A DNA stretch of 12,262 nucleotides from FEN-1250 sp038237245. Lineage in GTDB: Bacteria; Gemmatimonadota; Gemmatimonadetes; Gemmatimonadales; Gemmatimonadaceae. Every line of letters starts with the position of its first letter. Position 1 is the first letter of the stretch. The stretch is taken from contig JBBRYY010000093.1 in NCBI GenBank assembly GCA_038237245.1, forward strand, positions 1-12,262, given 5' to 3'. Of this stretch, positions 6,855-12,262 are shown piece by piece. The translations under genes and the position numbers were made by a program. The notes under the pieces were generated by a model that made no database searches, was not told the DNA's origin, and worked only from the letters and a program-made list of their open reading frames with translations.

Positions 6855-8102
6855 ATGACGACCGGCGCGGACGCGATCGACCCGCTCCTCGACACCGAGC
6901 CGTGCGGATTCGTCTCCTTCTCCGATGATGGCGCCGTGCGCGTCGTCAACCAGACGCTGCTCGACATGCTCGGCTACGCGCGGGAAGGACTAGTAGGGAA
7001 GCACATCGAGACGATCCTGACCGTCGGCAGCCGCATCTTCTATCAGACGCACTTCTTCCCGCTGTTGCGGCTGCGCGGGAGCGCGGAGGAGATCTTCCTG
7101 CTGCTGCGCGCAAAGGGCGGCGAGGATGTCGCGGCGCTCGCGAATGCTGTCCGACGCGAGCGGAGCGGCGAGTGGATCACCGACGCGGTGCTGCTGCGCC
7201 TCGTCGAGCGTCGGAAGTTCGAGGATGCGCTGCTCGAGGCGAAGCGCGCGGCGGAGGAGGCGACGGCGCGCGCGAACGCGCACCGCGCCGAGGTGCAGAG
7301 CGCGAACGAACAGTTGGAGCAGCAAGCGCTGGAGCTCGAGTTGAGCCAGGAGCAGCTATTGGCACAGGCCGTCGAGCTGGAGCGCCAACGCGCGCTCGCC
7401 GATGATGCGAACCGCGCAAAGAGCTCGTTCCTCGCGATGATGAGCCACGAGCTCCGCACACCGCTCAACGCGATCGGCGGCTACGTGCAGCTGCTCGAGA
7501 TGGGGGTGCACGGCCCGGTGACGAGTGCGCAGGCCGAGGCGCTGGGACGCGTCACGCGGAGCCAGCAGCATCTGCTTCGGCTGATCAACGATCTGCTGAA
7601 CCTCGCCCGCATCGAATCGGGGCGCGTCGACTACGACGTGCAGTCCATTTCGCTCAACGACATAGTGCAGTCGACGGTGCCGATGATCGAGCCCCAGCTG
7701 GCAACGCGCGCGCTGCGCTTCGAGGTGGATGTTCCGCTTGGGCTCATGGCCGCCGTGGATCGCGAGAAAATCGAGCAGCTTCTGCTCAACCTCTTATCGA
7801 ACGCGGTCAAGTTCACGACCCCGGGCGGATGCGTGAGCGTTGACGCAGCGCCTGCGGCCGACGATGATGAAACGGTCGAGCTGCGCGTGCGCGACACTGG
7901 TGTCGGCATCCCGGCGAATCGGCTCGAGGCGATCTTCGAGCCGTTCGTGCAGGTGGAGAACAGCAAGGCCGCGCGCGTCGAAGGGAGTGGGCTCGGACTC
8001 TCGATCAGCCGCGAGATGGCGCGCGGCATGGGCGGCGACATTTCGGCCGAGAGCACGCTGGGCGTGGGGAGTACGTTCACGATCCGTCTGCGACGAGGGT
8101 AG
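6855..8102 (+). CDS. PAS-domain sensor histidine kinase, partner of the RsbQ-type hydrolase
   Basis: 415-residue soluble histidine kinase with no transmembrane segment. An N-terminal PAS domain (about 8-125) carries CGFVSFSDDG, a conserved YARE-LVGK segment and FYQTHFFPLL, features I recall from the RsbP-type PAS domain served by RsbQ. A long charged coiled coil follows (about 120-190, rich in Glu, Ala, Leu and Gln). The kinase core has phospho-acceptor His198 in MMSHELRTPLNA, N-box Asn316 (NLLSNAVKF), G1 DTGVGIP from Asp347, F-box FEPFVQ and G2 GSGLGL at 377-382. All catalytic motifs look intact. There is no receiver domain, and no response regulator gene is in the window. The expected role is sensing the product of the hydrolase through PAS and phosphorylating an unlinked regulator. 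No strong Shine-Dalgarno sequence precedes the ATG, consistent with translational coupling to the hydrolase gene. Confidence 0.93.
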   Translation: MTTGADAIDPLLDTEPCGFVSFSDDGAVRVVNQTLLDMLGYAREGLVGKHIETILTVGSRIFYQTHFFPLLRLRGSAEEIFLLLRAKGGEDVAALANAVRRERSGEWITDAVLLRLVERRKFEDALLEAKRAAEEATARANAHRAEVQSANEQLEQQALELELSQEQLLAQAVELERQRALADDANRAKSSFLAMMSHELRTPLNAIGGYVQLLEMGVHGPVTSAQAEALGRVTRSQQHLLRLINDLLNLARIESGRVDYDVQSISLNDIVQSTVPMIEPQLATRALRFEVDVPLGLMAAVDREKIEQLLLNLLSNAVKFTTPGGCVSVDAAPAADDDETVELRVRDTGVGIPANRLEAIFEPFVQVENSKAARVEGSGLGLSISREMARGMGGDISAESTLGVGSTFTIRLRRG

Positions 8103-8205
8103 GCGAGCTCGTAACGGGCCATTTGACTCCTTCCGCGCCCCGGTCCTCTCTTCAGCTTTACGGAGTGTTCCGCGTAACCGACCAGCACACACTCGAGAGA
8201 TCGCC

Positions 8206-10113
8206 GTGATCCTCCGCACCTTCCTCGCATCGTCGCTGCTCCTGCTGCCCCTCGCGCCACCGCCACCGCCAGCGCGCCCGCTCCCGATGCCGCGCGCGGT
8301 CGCACGCGCGTATCAGAACGGCACGCGCTCTCCCGACGGAAAGCCAGGCCCGCACTACTGGCAGAATCGCGGCCGTTACTCGATTACCGTTACGGCGCTT
8401 CCTCCATCACGCCTGATTACCGGCACGGAGGAGATCACCTACTTCAACAACAGCCCGGACACGCTTCACAGCACCAACATGAAGCTGTTCATGAACGTCC
8501 ATCGCCCCGATGCCCCGCGCGAGGGCGCGACGAGCCTCGCCTATCTTACCAACGGCGTGACGGTCGACTCCTTCGCGGTGAACGGCGTCGCGCAGAAGTG
8601 GGTGAATGATCCGCACGTCTTCACGAACAAGCGCATCACCCTTCCGGCGCCGCTCGCGCCCCACGACTCGGTGCGGATGTCCATCAGCTGGCAGTACGAG
8701 CTCTCGCGCGAGGCCGGCCGCGAGGGGATGCTCGACTCGAGCACCTACTATCTCGCGTACTTCTATCCGCGCGTCGCCGTCTACGACGACTACAACGGAT
8801 GGGACGAGATGACGTTCACGGACGATCAGGAGTTCTACAGCGACTTCAACGACTACGACGTCACCGTGCGCGCGCCTGCGAACTTCGTCGTCTACGGAAC
8901 GGGAACGCTGCGCAATCCGGCCGAGGTGCTGCAGCCGGAGATCGCGAAGCGCTTCGAGTCGTCGCTCACCTCGGACGACGTCATCCGCGTCGCGAGTCCG
9001 GCGGACTTCGCGGCGAAGCGCGTGACATCGCGCAACGCCGTGAACAACTGGCACTTCACGGCGACCAACATCCCCGACATGACCTTCGCTCTCAGCGATC
9101 ACTACGTGTGGGATGCATCCAGCGTCGTCGCCGACGATCGCGATCATCGGCGCGCATCCGTGCAGTCCGCGTACAACGACTCCGCCGCTGACTTCCACTA
9201 CATGGTACAGTTCGGCCGCCACGCGCTCGACTGGTTCTCGCACAACTGGCCCGGCGTGCCGTATCCGTACGAGAAAACGACGATCGTGCAGGGAAGCGCC
9301 GACATGGAATATCCCATGATGGTGAACGACGGCTCCAACGCCGATTCGGCGAACTCGCGCCTGGTGGCCGAGCACGAGATTGCGCACACGTATTTCCCGT
9401 TCTACATGGGGATCAACGAGACGCGCTATGGCTTCATGGACGAGGGATGGGCGACCACCTTCGAGTATCTCATCGGCATCGCCAATGTAGGGAAGGCGAA
9501 GGCAGATTCGCTCTACAGGGACTTTCGAGTGAAGTCGTGGATCACGAGCCCATCGCCGGTGGAGCTCGTGCCGATCATCACTCCGGAAGACATGCTCGTG
9601 CGCCCAGCCTACGGCCACAACGCCTACGGCAAGGCATCGCTCGGCTATCTCGCCGCCAAGGACATGCTCGGCGACGCGCTCTTCAAAAAGTCGCTGCAGA
9701 CGTACATGGATCGGTGGCATGGCAAGCATCCGACGCCGTGGGATTTCTTCAACTCGATCAACGATGTATCGGGGAAGAATCTCAACTGGTTCTGGCGCGC
9801 CTGGTACTTCACGAGCAGCAACATCGACATCGCGCTCTCTGGCGTGACGAAGTCGTCGAGGGGGTACTCGGTGGCGCTCGAGAATCTCGGCGGCATGCCG
9901 GCGCCGGTAGATCTGCGCATCGGCTACTCCGATGGCAGCTCAAATACCGTGCACGAGACATCGCAGATCTGGGCCGCGAATCAGGAGCGCGCGGTGGTGA
10001 CGCTCCCAGCGCGGAAGGCGATCGCGTCTGTGAAGCTCGAGCATGGAATCTGGATGGACGCCGATACCACGAACGATGTGTGGAGCTCCGGAGGTCGCGC
10101 TCGCGCGCACTGA
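8206..10113 (+). CDS. Exported M1-family zinc metallopeptidase (aminopeptidase)
   Basis: 635-residue exported peptidase. The GTG at 8206 has GAGAG at 8195-8199 and opens a signal peptide (ILRTFLASSLLLLPLA) followed by a proline-rich stretch. An N-terminal beta domain (about 55-300) leads to the thermolysin-like catalytic domain. The zinc site is HEIAH with His390, Glu391 and His394, plus Glu413 after exactly 18 intervening residues (MDEGWA), the M1 pattern HExxH-x18-E. Upstream SADMEYPMM with Glu368 stands where M1 enzymes have GxMEN, and Tyr474 in AYGKAS fits the catalytic Tyr that stabilises the transition state. It should release N-terminal residues from peptides in the periplasm or outside, probably for nutrition; specificity cannot be told. 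The frame continues upstream inside the kinase gene, but the signal peptide and ribosome binding site fix the start. A -35-like TTGACT lies at 8123-8128 without a convincing -10. Confidence 0.93.
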   Translation: MILRTFLASSLLLLPLAPPPPPARPLPMPRAVARAYQNGTRSPDGKPGPHYWQNRGRYSITVTALPPSRLITGTEEITYFNNSPDTLHSTNMKLFMNVHRPDAPREGATSLAYLTNGVTVDSFAVNGVAQKWVNDPHVFTNKRITLPAPLAPHDSVRMSISWQYELSREAGREGMLDSSTYYLAYFYPRVAVYDDYNGWDEMTFTDDQEFYSDFNDYDVTVRAPANFVVYGTGTLRNPAEVLQPEIAKRFESSLTSDDVIRVASPADFAAKRVTSRNAVNNWHFTATNIPDMTFALSDHYVWDASSVVADDRDHRRASVQSAYNDSAADFHYMVQFGRHALDWFSHNWPGVPYPYEKTTIVQGSADMEYPMMVNDGSNADSANSRLVAEHEIAHTYFPFYMGINETRYGFMDEGWATTFEYLIGIANVGKAKADSLYRDFRVKSWITSPSPVELVPIITPEDMLVRPAYGHNAYGKASLGYLAAKDMLGDALFKKSLQTYMDRWHGKHPTPWDFFNSINDVSGKNLNWFWRAWYFTSSNIDIALSGVTKSSRGYSVALENLGGMPAPVDLRIGYSDGSSNTVHETSQIWAANQERAVVTLPARKAIASVKLEHGIWMDADTTNDVWSSGGRARAH

Positions 10114-10163
10114 GCTACGTGCGCATCAGCGACGGGTAGCTGCGGAGGGATGCTGTGAACGGA

Positions 10164-10195
10164 CCATAGGGCGTGCTGACATATGGCTCCTATGG
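10164..10195. repeat. Inverted repeat between the peptidase and barrel-protein genes
   Basis: CCATAGG (10164-10170) and CCTATGG (10189-10195) form a perfect 7-bp inverted repeat with an 18-bp gap, which contains a further TATGG able to pair with CCATA. It lies 50 bp after the peptidase stop codon and about 80 bp before the next start codon. It could be an operator or an mRNA stem; the long gap and lack of a T-run argue against a terminator. Confidence 0.3.
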
Positions 10196-10220
10196 GCGCA
10201 ATACGGTGCGTGAATGGCTA

Positions 10221-10240
10221 TGGCAAAGCGGCCGCTGCCA
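10221..10240 (+). terminator. GC-rich hairpin before the barrel-protein gene
   Basis: TGGC-AA-AGCGGCCGCT-GCCA can fold into a compact stem with a 2-base bulge around the self-complementary core AGCGGCCGCT. No T-run follows. It could terminate transcription from the peptidase gene or act within the leader of the next gene. Confidence 0.25.
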
Positions 10241-10276
10241 TCCGAGCTTGCACCATCGCCAACGAATGGATGAACG

Positions 10277-11278
10277 ATGGACGCAACTGATCGCGAATGG
10301 CGGCTCGCGTGTACACGAGTCGCGCTCCTGGCGCTCGCCCTCACGACTCTCCCCGTCATCGCGCGTGCGCAGCAGGCGCACGATAGCACGGCGGCGCGCG
10401 CACGCCAGTCCACCGACGACGCCTGGTGGACGGGACCAATGCTCGCCGCGTCGCCCAACACGCTCCCGCCCGGGCACTTTCTCGTTGAGCCCTACCTCTA
10501 CGACGTGCACACGCCGCACGCGAACGGCCTGGGGTCGCTCACGTACATCAACTACGGCGTCTTCAACAACTTCACCATCGGGCTGATTCCGACCTTCGGC
10601 TTCAACATCATGAGCGAGGGCACGAACAGCTCGGGAGTTGGCGTGGGCGATCTCACGCTGCTCACACAGTATCGACTGACGCAGTTCCACACGGGAAGCC
10701 GCATGCCGACGATCGCGATCGTCCTGCAGGAGGCGCTACCCATCGGGAAATACGACAGGCTCGGCTCTCGCCCGAGCGACGGCTTTGGCGGCGGAGCGTA
10801 CACGACGACGCTGTCGCTCTACTCGCAGACGTATTTCTGGATGCCCAACGGGCGCATTCTGCGCACGCGACTCGACGTCTCACAGGCGTTCTCCAACAGC
10901 GTGCAGATCGAGGATGTCAGCGTCTACGGAACCGGGGATGGCTTCCGAGGGCACGCCGATCCCGGCAACTCACTCTTCGCGGATGCCGCCGGCGAGTACA
11001 GCGTCACGCAGCGCTGGGTGCTCGCCCTCGATCTCTTCTTTCGCCACGGCGGCAGCACGCGCGTCCGCGGTGAGCAGCCCACTGGGCCGGGGCTCACCGG
11101 CGGACCGACAATCGTCGCGTTCGAGACCGGGTCGAGCGATGCGTTCGGCTTCGCACCAGGACTCGAATACAACTGGAGTCCGCGATTCGGAGTGCTACTG
11201 GCCACGCGCATCATTCTCTCCGGCCACAACACGTCGTCGTCGATCACGCCGGCGGTGGCGCTCAACATGTTCTATTGA
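10277..11278 (+). CDS. Outer-membrane beta-barrel protein, transporter-like family
   Basis: 333-residue protein with a signal peptide (basic DREWRLACTR, hydrophobic VALLALALTTLPVI, cleavage likely after ARA at residue 31). The mature part has alternating amphipathic strands typical of outer-membrane barrels: FLVEPYLYDVHT, INYGVFNNFTIGLIPTFGF, DLTLLTQYRL, TTTLSLYSQTYFW, RWVLALDLFFRH, FGFAPGLEYNWSPRFGVLLATRI. It ends in aromatic Tyr after NMF, as barrels often do for insertion by the BAM machinery. The organisation resembles the transporter/MetA-like (phenol-degradation pathway) outer-membrane family that I recall, but I cannot assign a substrate. The ATG at 10277 has only a weak GGAT upstream. 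The gene is convergent with the next one across 3 bp. Confidence 0.8.
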   Translation: MDATDREWRLACTRVALLALALTTLPVIARAQQAHDSTAARARQSTDDAWWTGPMLAASPNTLPPGHFLVEPYLYDVHTPHANGLGSLTYINYGVFNNFTIGLIPTFGFNIMSEGTNSSGVGVGDLTLLTQYRLTQFHTGSRMPTIAIVLQEALPIGKYDRLGSRPSDGFGGGAYTTTLSLYSQTYFWMPNGRILRTRLDVSQAFSNSVQIEDVSVYGTGDGFRGHADPGNSLFADAAGEYSVTQRWVLALDLFFRHGGSTRVRGEQPTGPGLTGGPTIVAFETGSSDAFGFAPGLEYNWSPRFGVLLATRIILSGHNTSSSITPAVALNMFY

Positions 11279-11281
11279 GCG

Positions 11282-12118
11282 CTATTGCTTCCCGGCGAAG
11301 GACGCGGACTTTGCCACCGCCCACTGCAGCATCTCATCCGCGACCCCTTCCCAGCCCGCCTCGCCGATCGTCCAGTGCGTGCGCTCTGGATATTCCTTGA
11401 GCTCCGTGATCGCGCTCGACTTCGCGAACAGCTTGTAGTTCGCCTTGGCCACTACCGCTGGTACGACGTGGTCCTTTCCTCCGGCCACGATGAGCAGCGG
11501 CGCACGACCGTCGTTCGCAAAGTCGACCGTCGTCGCCGCATGCGGATTGAAGTTCGCGAGGCTCGCCTGGAAGAGCACGTGGTTCGGTCCCGGCACAGCG
11601 TAACGCTTGTACAGCGCGAGCGACTCCTCGGCCGACATCTCGTTCGTGAACGAGTAGTGAAACTGTTCGGCCGTGAGCGACACCGCCTCGTGCGTCTTGA
11701 ACGGATTCTTGAGCGCGGGGAACGCGGACTTGAGCTCCGCGAACGGTAGCACGAGAATCCCCTTCACTGGCGCCGGAGCAATAGCGACGCCCGCCGAGCC
11801 CAGCCCGCGATCGAGCAGGATCTGCGCGATCAATCCACCGAACGAGTGTCCGATGATGATTGGCGGGCTGTCCAGCTCGTCGATGATCGATGCGTAATGA
11901 TCGACGAGATCCGTGACGCCGAGCTGTCCGATTCCCACAGGATCCCGACGCAGCTGATCGATATCGCCTTCCATGCCAGGCCAGCTGCGCGCGATCACGC
12001 GATAGCCCTGCGCCTCGTAACGCGCGACCCACTTCTCCCAGCTCAGCGCGGTAAGCCAGAGCCCGTGGATGAGCACCACCGTCGGCTTTTCGGCCGTTTC
12101 CTTTGCATAGGTAGACAT
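11282..12118 (-). CDS. Alpha/beta hydrolase, unknown substrate
   Basis: 278-residue soluble alpha/beta hydrolase. Numbering from the ATG at 12118: oxyanion motif HGLW at 18-21, nucleophile elbow GHSFGG with Ser92, acid Asp216 in GGKDHVVP and His248 in ERTHWTIG complete a full catalytic triad. Family members that I recall start MSTxAKET, which supports 12118; this ATG also has GGAG 6 bp upstream, whereas the ATG codons at 12130 and 12124 have no proper ribosome binding site. It belongs to a broad group of predicted esterases/lipases or haloperoxidase-like hydrolases and is not closely related to the RsbQ-type hydrolase in this window. Neighbouring genes give no clue to its substrate. A perfect 18-bp palindrome about 77 bp upstream suggests control by a dimeric repressor or activator. 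Confidence 0.9.
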   Translation of the reverse strand: MSTYAKETAEKPTVVLIHGLWLTALSWEKWVARYEAQGYRVIARSWPGMEGDIDQLRRDPVGIGQLGVTDLVDHYASIIDELDSPPIIIGHSFGGLIAQILLDRGLGSAGVAIAPAPVKGILVLPFAELKSAFPALKNPFKTHEAVSLTAEQFHYSFTNEMSAEESLALYKRYAVPGPNHVLFQASLANFNPHAATTVDFANDGRAPLLIVAGGKDHVVPAVVAKANYKLFAKSSAITELKEYPERTHWTIGEAGWEGVADEMLQWAVAKSASFAGKQ

Positions 12119-12194
12119 CTCCATCTCCATTCGAGGTTCCGCAAGATGTCGCGTTGATGCAATCGTAAACAGTCATCCACTGCGGAGTTCGCGC

Positions 12195-12212
12195 ATACCT
12201 CGAGCGAGGTAT
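12195..12212. promoter_or_regulatory. 18-bp perfect palindrome, candidate operator of the minus-strand hydrolase
   Basis: ATACCTCGAGCGAGGTAT: 8-bp arms ATACCTCG and CGAGGTAT around a 2-bp centre. It lies 77 bp upstream of the hydrolase start at 12118 in a non-coding stretch. A weak -10-like TACGAT (12162-12167, minus strand) sits between them, so the palindrome would lie just upstream of a possible promoter. Size and symmetry suit a dimeric TetR-, MarR- or LysR-type regulator, but none is encoded in the window. As an RNA hairpin it could instead serve as a terminator for a gene entering from the right, though no T-run follows. Confidence 0.5.
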
Positions 12213-12262
12213 CCCGCTATGGCGCACCTGTCGGCGGCGTCGCAGTTTTGGACGAGCACGCC

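Noticed and set aside
8407..9729. 440-codon open frame on the minus strand, opposite the metallopeptidase
   Set aside because: The composition is typical of an antisense shadow (His/Arg/Val/Glu rich), and the forward strand carries a complete M1 active site.
11334..12227. 297-codon minus-strand frame overlapping the second hydrolase
   Set aside because: It is a shifted-frame shadow; the other frame has the complete Ser-Asp-His triad.

Overview
The window is GC-rich, gene-dense bacterial chromosome. A membrane Ser/Thr kinase fused to long TPR arrays, a TPR lipoprotein, an exported M1 metallopeptidase and an outer-membrane barrel protein point to a diderm soil-type bacterium. Codon style and the closest family resemblances I recall suggest Gemmatimonadota. 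That assignment is an inference from memory; the window has no rRNA or marker gene. I see no tRNA, CRISPR array, transposase or phage gene.

Layout. (1) 2-2263 (+): 3' part of a Hanks-type Ser/Thr kinase, cut by the window edge, with C-lobe, one transmembrane helix and about ten 42-residue TPRs. (2) 2398-3906 (+): TPR lipoprotein. Its end overlaps by 59 bp the convergent (3) 3848-4447 (-): AdaA-type methylphosphotriester sensor/AraC regulator. Upstream of (3) are a 14-bp palindrome and a repeated octamer. (4) 4575-4742 (+): what looks like the first 11 codons of a PadR regulator, with its ribosome binding site, joined to unrelated sequence; a small possible membrane ORF overlaps it in another frame. 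(5) 4838-5422 (+): exported cyclophilin-type peptidyl-prolyl isomerase. (6) 5423-5992: 570 bp without a convincing gene, holding two coding-like stretches in one frame interrupted by a stop. (7) 5993-6832 and 6855-8102 (+): an RsbQ-type alpha/beta hydrolase followed 22 bp later by a PAS histidine kinase. (8) 8206-10113 (+): exported M1-family metallopeptidase. (9) 10277-11278 (+): outer-membrane beta-barrel protein. (10) 11282-12118 (-): a second alpha/beta hydrolase, convergent with (9) across 3 bp, with a perfect 18-bp palindrome upstream of its start.

How the genes work together. The clearest functional unit is the hydrolase/PAS-kinase pair. In Bacillus subtilis the hydrolase RsbQ supplies an unknown small ligand to the PAS domain of the phosphatase RsbP. 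Here the same input module appears to drive a histidine kinase instead of a phosphatase. No response regulator lies in the window, so the output is unknown. The remaining genes look like individually transcribed housekeeping, envelope and stress functions. I did not find a clearly undescribed multi-gene system; the hydrolase/PAS-kinase pair, the PadR relic and the two palindromic sites are the items most worth following up.
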